A DNA stretch of 64,000 bases from an uncultured Haliea sp. Its GTDB lineage: Bacteria; Pseudomonadota; Gammaproteobacteria; Pseudomonadales; Halieaceae. The number at the start of each line of letters is the position of its first letter. Position 1 is the stretch's first letter. Below the pieces are notes generated by a model, which saw nothing but the letters and a program-made list of their open reading frames with translations, was not told the origin of the DNA and did not search any database. Both the position numbers and the translations under genes were made by a program. The DNA lies in contig CAMYIZ010000030.1 in NCBI GenBank assembly GCA_947258585.1, positions 1 to 64,000 on the forward strand, read 5' to 3'. Positions 37,420-45,671 of the stretch are shown here, piece by piece.

Positions 37420-38562
37420 TCAGATCATCAGGGTGGAAAGACGGCCCAGCTTGAGCTGGTTGCCATTGCCAGCGGTGGCAGCGTGCACGGCGTTGGAACC
37501 CACCGTCTGCATCTGCTTCGCCAGCTGGGCCATATCCACTGCAGGATACTGGTGTGGCTCCCAGGTCACCAGACCCAGGCTCAGGGTAACCTGCATCACG
37601 GCGCCGCGGCCATCGTCGATCAGGAACCCTTCGATATCCTTGCGGATACGCTCGGCGACATCGCTGGCGGGTGCCTCCCCGGTACCCGTCAGCAGTGCGG
37701 CCAGTCGAAAATCGGACAGACGGGCGAGCATATCTGTCGCCCGCAGCCCCGATGAAACCCGCTCCGTCACTTTCTTCAGGACGAACCGGCCGGTAACTTC
37801 CCCGTAATGCTCGTAGAGCTCACGGAACTCGTCGATCTCCAGCATCAGCACTGAGAGCGGCTGGTCCGCGCGCCTGGCGCGGGCTATTTCCCTGGCGATG
37901 TCTTTTTCGAAGCCGCGCAGGTTGCTGATCTGGGTGAGCGGGTCCAGCATGGTCAAACGGGAAATCTGCTGGCGACTGACGGCATTCTTGAAACTGATGG
38001 AGATGACGGAGGCGAGGTGGGCCACGAGGTGCCCGTCGTCCTCGGTGGTCTCCATGGGGTGCTCTGCAAAACCGCAGTGGTAGCTGCCCATCAGGCGCCC
38101 CGAGTCCAGCAGGGGCACCAGTAGGGCGTGCTGAATACCCTGGTCAGACTTCAGCACTTCAAACATCCGCGAGTCAGTGGCGTCCAGCAGCAGGTTGTGT
38201 GGCTCCATGTCGTAGAGCTCCTGCATCTCGAACACATCGTGGTGCAGTTGCAGGTACTGGCCATAGCGATCGCCACAGTTGACCAGTCCCTCGAGCACAC
38301 GTTCCGGATCGTAGAGCCAGAGTTCGGCGACGCGGAAGCCGAAGTGACGAGGCATACTGACCAGTAGGACTTCCAGTAGCGCCTGCAGGTCAGGGGCTTC
38401 CAGCAGCATGTACTCAAGCTGCAGCGCCTGCCGCAACAGCCAGCGATTGAGCTCTACCCGCCCCGACCGGCGCTCCTCACGGATTTCGGCGGCACTCTGC
38501 AAAGCCGGGGCTGCCTCGATTTCCTCTTCAGGGAACCCCCCGAAAAATTCCTTTTCCGCCAT
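37420..38562 (-). CDS. GAF-like/degenerate GGDEF domain protein
   Basis: 380 residues: an N-terminal GAF/DUF484-like sensor (about 45-195) and a C-terminal domain with the GGDEF fold (LTMLDPLTQISNLRGFEKDI...). The signature is lost: ARL-GGDEF is replaced by ARL-SDFRL (283-287), and the first metal Asp is Glu (LEIDEF). It should therefore not make cyclic di-GMP; it may be a binding or regulatory relic. ATG 38562 is chosen over far-upstream starts that would run through the TPP riboswitch. Divergent from the thiamine operon. Confidence 0.82.
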   Translation of the reverse strand: MAEKEFFGGFPEEEIEAAPALQSAAEIREERRSGRVELNRWLLRQALQLEYMLLEAPDLQALLEVLLVSMPRHFGFRVAELWLYDPERVLEGLVNCGDRYGQYLQLHHDVFEMQELYDMEPHNLLLDATDSRMFEVLKSDQGIQHALLVPLLDSGRLMGSYHCGFAEHPMETTEDDGHLVAHLASVISISFKNAVSRQQISRLTMLDPLTQISNLRGFEKDIAREIARARRADQPLSVLMLEIDEFRELYEHYGEVTGRFVLKKVTERVSSGLRATDMLARLSDFRLAALLTGTGEAPASDVAERIRKDIEGFLIDDGRGAVMQVTLSLGLVTWEPHQYPAVDMAQLAKQMQTVGSNAVHAATAGNGNQLKLGRLSTLMI

Positions 38563-38617
38563 CGAATGCTCTCGTGAGTCGTTGCGGGCCGGACACCCAC
38601 AACCTGAAATATAATTA

Positions 38618-38646
38618 TTGGCTCTGCAGTGTAAGCCGCCTATACT
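38618..38646 (+). promoter_or_regulatory. promoter of the thiamine operon
   Basis: TTGGCT (38618-38623), 17-nt spacer, TATACT (38641-38646). Start near 38653, about 45 nt before the TPP aptamer. Confidence 0.5.
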
Positions 38647-38698
38647 GGCGATGCAAACTCGGCGCATGTTGCAAAAGCAAAATGTTGCGCAGTGGTTT

Positions 38699-38791
38699 TG
38701 CACAACCTGGGGGTGGCTTCGGCCTGAGATACCGCACGCGGTAAACCCTTTGAACCTGATCCGGTTAGGACCGGCGTAGGGATAGGTGCAC
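38699..38791 (+). promoter_or_regulatory. TPP riboswitch (THI element)
   Basis: Clear thiamine pyrophosphate aptamer: GGGGGTGGC...CTGAGAtacc, then ACCCTTTGAACCTGATC, CCGGTTAGGACCGG and GTAGGGA, enclosed by a TGCAC/GTGCA P1 stem. It lies 60 nt upstream of a TonB receptor start. Confidence 0.96.
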
Positions 38792-38820
38792 GTCTCCTCA
38801 TCCAATTCGCGTATCCAACC

Positions 38821-38849
38821 GGTTCTCTTGCCATCTGTCGAGGAGAACC
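38821..38849 (+). promoter_or_regulatory. SD-sequestering hairpin (riboswitch expression platform)
   Basis: GGTTCTC (38821-38827) is fully complementary to GAGAACC (38843-38849), with two more pairs possible. The 3' arm contains the AGGAG ribosome-binding site of the TonB receptor gene, so TPP probably controls translation initiation. No T-run follows. Confidence 0.65.
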
Positions 38850-38851
38850 TG

Positions 38852-40954
38852 ATGAAATGCCCTGTTTACCTGCTACTACCACTGCTGCTGGCGACCGCGA
38901 GCCACGTTCGCAGCGGTGAGCTGAGCGAAATCCTGGTGACTGCCGAGCTGCGCGAAACCCGCCTGCTTGACCAGTCCAGCAGCACCAGCGTACTGACGAC
39001 CGACAGCATCAGGGAGCGGGCTGCCCAGCACCTGGAAGAGGTCCTCAACGTCATCCCCAATCTCAACTACGCCAGCGGCGCGTCGCGGGCCCGCTTCTTC
39101 CAGATCCGCGGTATCGGTGAACGCAGTCAGTTCCAGGAGCCACTCAACCCCTCCATTGGCCTGCTGCTGGACGGGGTCGACTTCAGCGGCCTGGGCGCCA
39201 TAGGCACTCTCTTCGACGTCGAGCAGGTCGAGGTATTGCGGGGACCCCAGGGTACCCTGCACGGCGCCAATGCCCTCGCCGGACTGATCAATATCCGCAG
39301 CGCTGCGCCCGAGGCGACCCCGGGGCTTTCCCTGCAGGGAAGCCTCGCCGAGTACGACACCTGGAGCCTGGGCATAGTGGGCACGGGTCCTCTGATAGAG
39401 GAGCGTCTGCTCTATCGCCTGGCGGTGCAGCAATACCGCAGTGATGGCCATTACCGCAATGATTTCCTGCAGCGGGACGACACCAACCGCCGCGACGAAA
39501 CTACCGTGCGAGGGCGCCTGCGCTGGCTGGCAGGGGATACCGATACCGTCGACCTGAGCCTGCTGGCCGTGGATGTGGACAACGGTTATGACGCCTTTTC
39601 CCTGGACAATAACCGCCGCACGCTCTCCGATGAACCCGGCCGGGACCGCCAGGAAACCGCGGCGGTCAGCCTGCAGTGGACGGGCCAGCGAGACGCCCTG
39701 GACCTCGAGGCCACCCTCAGCACCGCCAACACCGACAGCGAATACAGTTTTGACGAGGACTGGAGTTTCGTCGGCATTGCGCCGGATCTGGAGTACAGCT
39801 CGTTCGACCGCTACCTCCGGGAGCGCGACAGCAACAGCGCCCAGCTGCGGCTGCTGTCCACCGACCGCTCGCGCCTTTTCGGCGGCCGCGGTGACTGGGC
39901 GGCAGGCATCTATCACCTGGCCGACCGCGAGGACCTGCGCCGCCAGTACACTTACCTGGCTGGGGACTTCTCCAGCAGCTACGATACCGACACGAGCGCC
40001 GTTTTCGGCCAGGTCGATACCGCCCTGACCGACACGCTCACCCTGGTCAGCGGGCTGCGCCTGGAGCAGCGCAGCACCGACTACCGGGACAGCAATGGTG
40101 TCAGCCACCGTCGCGACCGCGACCTGTGGGGGGCACGCCTGGTACTCGAATACCAGCGGCCTGCGGGTGCCCTGTTCTACGCGGGCGTCTCGCGAGGCTA
40201 CCGCGGCAACGGGGTCAACGCCGGTATCCTCGCCAGCGTGGAGACCACCACCAATCCCGCACTGCAGCAACAATTGGCGGGGCTGGGAAGCTTCGATGAG
40301 GAAACCCTGCTCAACTACGAGGCAGGCTACAAGGCCAGCTACCGGAACGGCACCCTGCAAACCCGCCTGGCCCTGTTCTATATGGACCGCGAGGACCAGC
40401 AGGTGAAGGGCTCCCTGGTGCTGCCACGGGAGGACGGCAGCACCGCGTTCATCGACCACACCAATAACGCCGCCCGCGGCACCAACTATGGCCTCGAGCT
40501 GGAACTGGACTGGCTGGCCAGCGAGCGCCTGAGCCTCTACGCCCACCTCGGCCTGCTCGACGCGACCTTCGATCGCTACACCAGTCCCGATGGCACCGAC
40601 ATGGCGGGTCGTGACCAGGCCCACGCGCCGGGCTACCAGGCGGCGCTGGGAGGCCGGGTCGAGCTCAGCCGCCAGCTGTACCTGAGGGTGGATGTGGAGG
40701 CCCGGGACAGCTTCTATTTTTCTGACCGCTACGACATGCGCTCTGACGCCTACGAGCTGGTGCACATGCGGCTGGGCTGGCAACAGGCCCAGTGGGAAAT
40801 TGCGCTGTGGGGGCGCAACCTGGGCGATACTGACTATGCCACGCGAGGCTTTGGCGACTTCGGCAACGACCCCCGCAAGGGCTATATCGTGGAGCCCTAC
40901 TACCAGTTCGGCGAACCGCGCAGCCTGGGCATTAGCGCCAGCTATACCTTTTGA
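38852..40954 (+). CDS. TonB-dependent receptor for thiamine or a precursor
   Basis: 700-residue outer-membrane receptor. A Sec signal peptide (about 1-21), a TonB-box-like SEILVTA, a plug domain (about 35-145 with LEEVLNVIPNLNYASG and VEVLRGPQGTLHGANALAG), then a 22-strand-type barrel ending in an aromatic (SYTF). The TPP riboswitch just upstream and the thiamine-binding, PnuT-like and kinase genes downstream indicate thiamine-type cargo. ATG 38852 has AGGAG inside the hairpin described at 38821-38849. Confidence 0.93.
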   Translation: MKCPVYLLLPLLLATASHVRSGELSEILVTAELRETRLLDQSSSTSVLTTDSIRERAAQHLEEVLNVIPNLNYASGASRARFFQIRGIGERSQFQEPLNPSIGLLLDGVDFSGLGAIGTLFDVEQVEVLRGPQGTLHGANALAGLINIRSAAPEATPGLSLQGSLAEYDTWSLGIVGTGPLIEERLLYRLAVQQYRSDGHYRNDFLQRDDTNRRDETTVRGRLRWLAGDTDTVDLSLLAVDVDNGYDAFSLDNNRRTLSDEPGRDRQETAAVSLQWTGQRDALDLEATLSTANTDSEYSFDEDWSFVGIAPDLEYSSFDRYLRERDSNSAQLRLLSTDRSRLFGGRGDWAAGIYHLADREDLRRQYTYLAGDFSSSYDTDTSAVFGQVDTALTDTLTLVSGLRLEQRSTDYRDSNGVSHRRDRDLWGARLVLEYQRPAGALFYAGVSRGYRGNGVNAGILASVETTTNPALQQQLAGLGSFDEETLLNYEAGYKASYRNGTLQTRLALFYMDREDQQVKGSLVLPREDGSTAFIDHTNNAARGTNYGLELELDWLASERLSLYAHLGLLDATFDRYTSPDGTDMAGRDQAHAPGYQAALGGRVELSRQLYLRVDVEARDSFYFSDRYDMRSDAYELVHMRLGWQQAQWEIALWGRNLGDTDYATRGFGDFGNDPRKGYIVEPYYQFGEPRSLGISASYTF

Positions 40955-40971
40955 ACCCGGAGACCAGGACC

Positions 40972-41226
40972 ATGCAAGTGACTGCCGAACTGAGCCTGTA
41001 CCCGCTGCAGGAAGACTACATCCCGGTCATCAAGGGCTTTATTGAACGCCTGGCGGCCGACACCGAACTCACACTCGTCACCAACGCCATGAGCACCCAG
41101 ATCAGCGGTGAAGCAGAGCGCGTTTTCACGGTGGTGCGAGAGACGCTGACCGCCAGCCATGCGCAGTTTGGCAAGCAGGTGCTGGTCTGCAAGTTCATTC
41201 CCGGCCTGCTGCCGATCGGCGACTGA
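40972..41226 (+). CDS. thiamine-binding protein (MTH1187/YkoF-like)
   Basis: 84-residue single-domain protein of the MTH1187/YkoF fold: VTAELSLYPLQEDYIPVIKGFIERL, then TNAMSTQISGE and a final strand. Relatives bind thiamine or the HMP moiety in the cytoplasm. ATG 40972 is preferred over TTG 40951, which would overlap the receptor stop. Its TGA overlaps the next ATG (ATGA-type), so it is coupled to the transporter gene. Confidence 0.85.
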   Translation: MQVTAELSLYPLQEDYIPVIKGFIERLAADTELTLVTNAMSTQISGEAERVFTVVRETLTASHAQFGKQVLVCKFIPGLLPIGD

Positions 41227-41867
41227 TGACGGAGAGCGACCTGCTCGGACAACTGGCGGCGGCCACCAGCCTCTCGTCCTGGGAGCTGATAGCGGTCCTG
41301 CTGGGCATTGCCTATCTGCTGCTGGCAGTGCGTGAAAGCCTGTGGTGCTGGTATGCGGCCTTCGCCAGCACGGCCATCTTCCTCTGGCTGTTCCGGGAGG
41401 TAAACCTGCTGATGGAATCGGCGCTGCAGCTGTACTACCTGGCCATGGCAGTCTACGGCTGGTACCAATGGCGCCACGGCGGTCGCGGTGATCGGGCCCC
41501 GCCCACTGCCGCCGCCGCCAGCCAACCACTGCCCATAGTGACCTGGCGCCCGCGCACGCACCTGCTGGCCATTGCCGCCGTTCTGGCAATCAGTGCCGGC
41601 AGCGGCGTCCTGCTGGCCCGGCACACCGATGCGGCCCTGCCCTATCTGGACTCATTTACCACCTGGGGCAGTATCCTCACCACCTGGATGGTGGCGCGAA
41701 AAGTCCTCGAGAACTGGCTGTACTGGCTGGTCATCGACAGCGTCTCCATCTACCTTTACCTGGAGCGAGGCCTGCTGTTGACCGCCGGGCTGTTCGCAAT
41801 CTATCTCATCATCGTGGTCTTCGGTTACCGCAGATGGCTGCAACACTACCGGCACCAATCAGCCTGA
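41226..41867 (+). CDS. pnuT: PnuC/PnuT-family thiamine transporter
   Basis: 213-residue inner-membrane protein with about seven hydrophobic helices. The PnuC-family hallmark WGSILTTWMVARKVLENW with the following WLVIDSVSIYLY is present. PnuC members move NR, thiamine (PnuT) or riboflavin by facilitated diffusion with metabolic trapping; the riboswitch-controlled operon points to thiamine. The downstream kinase would provide the trapping step. The kinase gene overlaps its end by 34 nt. Confidence 0.9.
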   Translation: MTESDLLGQLAAATSLSSWELIAVLLGIAYLLLAVRESLWCWYAAFASTAIFLWLFREVNLLMESALQLYYLAMAVYGWYQWRHGGRGDRAPPTAAAASQPLPIVTWRPRTHLLAIAAVLAISAGSGVLLARHTDAALPYLDSFTTWGSILTTWMVARKVLENWLYWLVIDSVSIYLYLERGLLLTAGLFAIYLIIVVFGYRRWLQHYRHQSA

Positions 41868-42724
41868 GGCTGGAACAGGCCCTGGGGCAGTGGCGAACCT
41901 GGCAACTGCCAGTGCCGCTGTCGGCGCCGCCCACGGTACTGCACCCGCTCGGTCGCGGCCTCAGCAACCACAGCTTTCTGCTGGCGGCGGGGGCACAGCG
42001 CTTCGTCCTGCGCCTGGACGGCCTTAACCCTGCCGCCAATGGCCTCAACCGCCAACTGGAATGGCGCATCCTGCAGCAGGCGCACCTGGCAGGCATCGCG
42101 CCGGCCCCGCGCTACTGCAATCCCGAGCTCGGCGCCCTGGTCTGCGACCACCTCGCCGCCGACGACCACTGCACCGACAACCCTGCCGACGTTGCCCTGC
42201 TCCTGCGGCGCATCCACCAGCTGCCCGCCGTCCACACCCGGCTGGACCTGGGCGAGCGCTGCCGGCGCAGCGAGCACAGTCTGCGACGCAGCCAGCGCGA
42301 CAGCTGGCAAGCGCAACGCGGCCTGGCCGCCCGCATCGCCGGGCTGCTGCCGCATCTGGCGGCGAACAGTGAACCCCTGGCCCTGTGCCACAATGACCTG
42401 CTGCGGGCCAACCGCCTCCACTGCAGCGGCCAACTGTGGGCGGTGGACTGGGAGTATGCGGCGATGGGACCGGTCTGGTTCGACCTGGCCGCGGTGACCG
42501 CCGGCGACGAATGGCCCGGGGCCGCTGTCGATGCACTGTTGGCCAGCTATCTTGGCAGGGAGCCAGAGGCCAGTGAAAGGGAGCGCATGCTCGGTTTTGA
42601 ATGCGCCTACCGCTACCTGGAACTGCTGTGGTACCAGCTCGCCCCCGAGCCCCCCGACACCGACTACCTCACGCACAAGCGCGTGACCCTGGAGTCCCGC
42701 CTGGCAGCCCTGCCCGGGGGCTGA
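41834..42724 (+). CDS. phosphotransferase, probable thiamine kinase
   Basis: 296-residue aminoglycoside/choline-kinase-like (APH) protein. Brenner-type motif LCHNDLLRANRLH with catalytic Asp and Asn, and the metal-binding AVDWEYA. It resembles ThiK-type thiamine kinases in length and context and would phosphorylate imported thiamine. GRGLSNHSFLL near residue 40 is the nucleotide loop. It ends the riboswitch operon and is convergent with yajQ. Choline or ethanolamine kinase remains possible from sequence alone. Confidence 0.85.
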   Translation: MAATLPAPISLRLEQALGQWRTWQLPVPLSAPPTVLHPLGRGLSNHSFLLAAGAQRFVLRLDGLNPAANGLNRQLEWRILQQAHLAGIAPAPRYCNPELGALVCDHLAADDHCTDNPADVALLLRRIHQLPAVHTRLDLGERCRRSEHSLRRSQRDSWQAQRGLAARIAGLLPHLAANSEPLALCHNDLLRANRLHCSGQLWAVDWEYAAMGPVWFDLAAVTAGDEWPGAAVDALLASYLGREPEASERERMLGFECAYRYLELLWYQLAPEPPDTDYLTHKRVTLESRLAALPGG

Positions 42725-42742
42725 CCGCAGGCGCGCGCGGGT

Positions 42743-43225
42743 TCAGTCGCGGAAGTTGGTGAACTGCAGCGGCAGGCCAACGGGGCTCTCCCGCAACAGT
42801 GCGATAGCCTCCTGCAGGTCATCGCGCTTCTTCCCGGTCACGCGCACCTGATCGCCCTGGATCTGCGCCTGCACCTTGAGCTTGGCCTCCTTCAGGCTCT
42901 TGACGATGGTCTTGCACTGCTGGCTGTCGAGGCCGTGGCGCAGGGTGATGGTCTGCCGCACCAGCTTGCCACTGGCAGCGGGCTCGCCACACTCCATGGC
43001 CTCGGGGTCGATATCACACTTGATCAGGGCACTGCGCAGCATGTCTTCCATTTGCGCCAGCTGGAAATCGGCCTCCGCGTGCAGGGCGACGGTGCGCTCC
43101 TCCCGCTCGAAACCCGCGTCCACGCCCTTGAAGTCGAACCGGTTGCCAATGATCCTGGAGGCCTGATCGACCGCGTTGGTGAGATGGTGCAAGTCAACTT
43201 CCGATACAACGTCAAAAGATGGCAT
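42743..43225 (-). CDS. yajQ: YajQ-family nucleotide-binding protein
   Basis: 160 residues, full length for YajQ, with the N-terminal [11 protein letters not shown] and the paired ferredoxin-like halves ([43 protein letters not shown]). Members bind nucleotides; Xanthomonas and Pseudomonas homologues bind cyclic di-GMP. Divergent from panE over 91 nt. Confidence 0.93.
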   Translation of the reverse strand: MPSFDVVSEVDLHHLTNAVDQASRIIGNRFDFKGVDAGFEREERTVALHAEADFQLAQMEDMLRSALIKCDIDPEAMECGEPAASGKLVRQTITLRHGLDSQQCKTIVKSLKEAKLKVQAQIQGDQVRVTGKKRDDLQEAIALLRESPVGLPLQFTNFRD

Positions 43226-43316
43226 AGTGCGTATCCCCGGTTTGCCCTCGATTTCAGGAGCCCCATGGTAATCTGCCCGCGCCGCTTTGCAATCCCTGTC
43301 CAGCGCTGAGACCCAG

Positions 43317-44231
43317 GTGCAGCACTGGCATATCCTCGGCGCCGGCGCCATCGGCGGCCTGTTCGCCACCCTGCTGCAGGATGCGGGCACCCCCTGCACC
43401 CTGCTGCTGCGGGACAACGACCCCGACCTGGTCGCCGGCAATGCCTGCATCACGCTGCGCCGGGGCGAACAGCTCCACCGGCACCGGTTCGCGGTATCCG
43501 CCTGCAGCGACAGGTCCCCGGTTGCGCATCTTCTGGTGTGCACCAAGGCCTGTGACATTGTCCCCGCGATCGCCGCGGTCGGGCACCGGCTGGTACCGGG
43601 CGCGACCGTCCTCCTGCTCGCCAACGGCCTGGGCTACCAGGACCAGGTACGGGGCCGCTGGCCACAGCTGGACTGCTTTGCCGGCAGCACCACCGAGGGT
43701 GCCTTCCGCGAGGCCCGGCGCAGCATCTGCCACGCCGGCCACGGCAGCACCCTGGTTGGCCAGCCGGGACGGGCCGCGGCACCGGACTGGTTCACCACTT
43801 GGCGGGAGCTGCCGATCAGCTGTGAGTGGAGTGCCGATATCGACACGGTGCTCTGGCGCAAGCTGGCGATCAACTGCGCCATCAACCCCGTGACCGCCCT
43901 CCACCATTGTCCCAACGGAGCGCTTGCGGAGCGGCCAGACCTGGCGGCGCTGGTCCGGGAGCTGTGCACCGAAATCCGCGCGGTGGCCATCGCCGCGGGG
44001 CAGGAGCAGGCAGTGCGAGATTTACACCCGCAGGTGATGACGGTGATCCGCGCTACCGCCAGCAACCGCTCCTCAATGCTGCAGGATGTCCTGGCGGGAC
44101 GTGCGACCGAGATCGACTACCTGACCGGCTACCTGCTGGCCCAGGCTCAGCGATTCGGCCTGGAGGCACCTTGGAACGCGACCCTGTTGGCAGCGGTGAA
44201 GGCGCTGACTGCAGGCCCGGCACCCAGCTGA
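43317..44231 (+). CDS. panE: 2-dehydropantoate 2-reductase
   Basis: 304-residue NADPH-dependent reductase of pantothenate/CoA synthesis. The Rossmann motif LGAGAIGG starts at residue 7, and the catalytic Lys lies in [19 protein letters not shown] 43317 (GAG 6 nt upstream) gives the usual PanE length and a motif close to the N-terminus; TTG 43287 would add ten residues without an SD. Ends 9 nt before the convergent kinase stop. Confidence 0.9.
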   Translation: MQHWHILGAGAIGGLFATLLQDAGTPCTLLLRDNDPDLVAGNACITLRRGEQLHRHRFAVSACSDRSPVAHLLVCTKACDIVPAIAAVGHRLVPGATVLLLANGLGYQDQVRGRWPQLDCFAGSTTEGAFREARRSICHAGHGSTLVGQPGRAAAPDWFTTWRELPISCEWSADIDTVLWRKLAINCAINPVTALHHCPNGALAERPDLAALVRELCTEIRAVAIAAGQEQAVRDLHPQVMTVIRATASNRSSMLQDVLAGRATEIDYLTGYLLAQAQRFGLEAPWNATLLAAVKALTAGPAPS

Positions 44232-44240
44232 ATCCCGCAC

Positions 44241-45671
44241 TCAACCCTCGGCGGCAAACAGCTCCGCCACGGTCAGTTCGATCAGCTGCTGCCAGTGCAC
44301 TGCCGGGGCGCCGGCCAGCAACAGGGCCTGGCGATAGCGGCGCCAGGTCTCACGCTCTCTTTCCAGGCCAAGCACGCACCACCCTTGCTGGCAGTGCAGG
44401 ACTATGCGCAGCTGCTCCGGTGGCGGCGGCTGGCGCAGGGCACTGAGGCTGCGATCCAGCGTGCTGGAGCGGAACGGGGGCACCTCCCCGCTGAGCACCA
44501 GGCCCGGCTCGACTTGCAGGGCCTGGTCCCTGACCTGCGCCAGCAGCCAGTCGGTATCGCGCCCCTCGGGCAGCGCAATCCCGGGCTCCAGGACAATCTG
44601 CGGCTGCGGCACATGGACGCGGTGGCTGGAGGGCCAGAGCGAAACCAGCAGCCCGGCCAGCGCCACCAGCGGCACAGCCGCAATCGCCAGCCAGCGCCGT
44701 CGGCCCCAATGGCGGCCAAGGCCAAACAACGCCCACTGCCCTGGCGCCAACGGCATTCGCGACCGGCCCTGGTGACGCAGGCTCGCAGGTATCTGCAAAG
44801 GCAATTCGTCGCTGGTTTCCTCGCGAAACGCGGGCCGCGCCTCCTCGGCCAGCGGGAAGCGGAGACTGCGCGGCAGCGTGGAGGCGATACCGTGCAGGCG
44901 CTGCCGCACTTCGTGGGTGTTCTGGGGCCGCTGCGCGGGGTCCGCAGACAACAGGTCAGTGACCAGCCCGGACAGGTCGGATGGCACGGGGGTGCCATCC
45001 GTGAGTGTTACAGGCAGCGCTGGCGCACCTTCCAACAGGGCCGCCGGCTCGACAGCGCCGTTACGCAGGAAGGGATGCCGCCCGGCAATCAGCCGGAACA
45101 GGAGGCAACCCAGCGCGAACAGGTCTGAACGCACGTCCAGTGGCCTGCCCTGCAGCTGCTCCGGTGACAGGCATGAAGGGCTGCCGCGACGACTGTGAAC
45201 ACTTCCCTGCGCCTGGGCGATACCGAAATCCGTGAGCTTGACCCGCCCGTCCGTCGTGACCAGCACGTTGCTCGGTTTCAGGTCACCGTGGACGATGCGC
45301 TGCTGTCGCGCCAGGGCGAGAGCCGCCGCGACGTCGGTCGCAACCGCCAGAATACCGTCCAGGGACAGGTCGCACTGATTGAGCAGCTCCTCGAGGTCAC
45401 AGCCCGGCACATACTCCATGATCATGGCCAGATGGGTGTCGCCAACGATGACATCGTAGATCTGCACCACCCGCGGACTGTCCAGCCCGGCCACCAGCTG
45501 GGCCTCCCGCAACACCTCCTTGCTGCGGGCCGGATCCGCCGGCAAGGGGTAGAGCTTGGCGACCACCCGCCGGTTGAGACGGTCGTCAAACCCGAGGAAT
45601 ACCGAGCCCTGCCCGCCGCGGCGGATCAGCCGGAGAATTCGGTAGGGGCCGATCCTGTCCTCGATACTCAC
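44241..45671 (-). CDS. transmembrane serine/threonine protein kinase
   Basis: 476 residues. An N-terminal Hanks-type kinase domain (10-265): Gly loop RRGGQGSVF, Lys39, catalytic HGDLKPSN with Asp130, and DFG at 148-150. The HGD form replaces the common HRD. A linker leads to one membrane helix (327-347) and a C-terminal extracytoplasmic domain of about 125 residues that I do not recognise (LEPGIALPEGRDTDWLLAQV). The start is GTG 45671, overlapping the sigma54 regulator stop by 4 nt, which points to a signalling pair. Confidence 0.88.
   Translation of the reverse strand: MSIEDRIGPYRILRLIRRGGQGSVFLGFDDRLNRRVVAKLYPLPADPARSKEVLREAQLVAGLDSPRVVQIYDVIVGDTHLAMIMEYVPGCDLEELLNQCDLSLDGILAVATDVAAALALARQQRIVHGDLKPSNVLVTTDGRVKLTDFGIAQAQGSVHSRRGSPSCLSPEQLQGRPLDVRSDLFALGCLLFRLIAGRHPFLRNGAVEPAALLEGAPALPVTLTDGTPVPSDLSGLVTDLLSADPAQRPQNTHEVRQRLHGIASTLPRSLRFPLAEEARPAFREETSDELPLQIPASLRHQGRSRMPLAPGQWALFGLGRHWGRRRWLAIAAVPLVALAGLLVSLWPSSHRVHVPQPQIVLEPGIALPEGRDTDWLLAQVRDQALQVEPGLVLSGEVPPFRSSTLDRSLSALRQPPPPEQLRIVLHCQQGWCVLGLERERETWRRYRQALLLAGAPAVHWQQLIELTVAELFAAEG

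Noticed and set aside
38876-40783. Long minus-strand ORF opposite the thiamine receptor
   Set aside because: Antisense shadow of a high-GC gene; the plus-strand product is a clear TonB receptor with a riboswitch.
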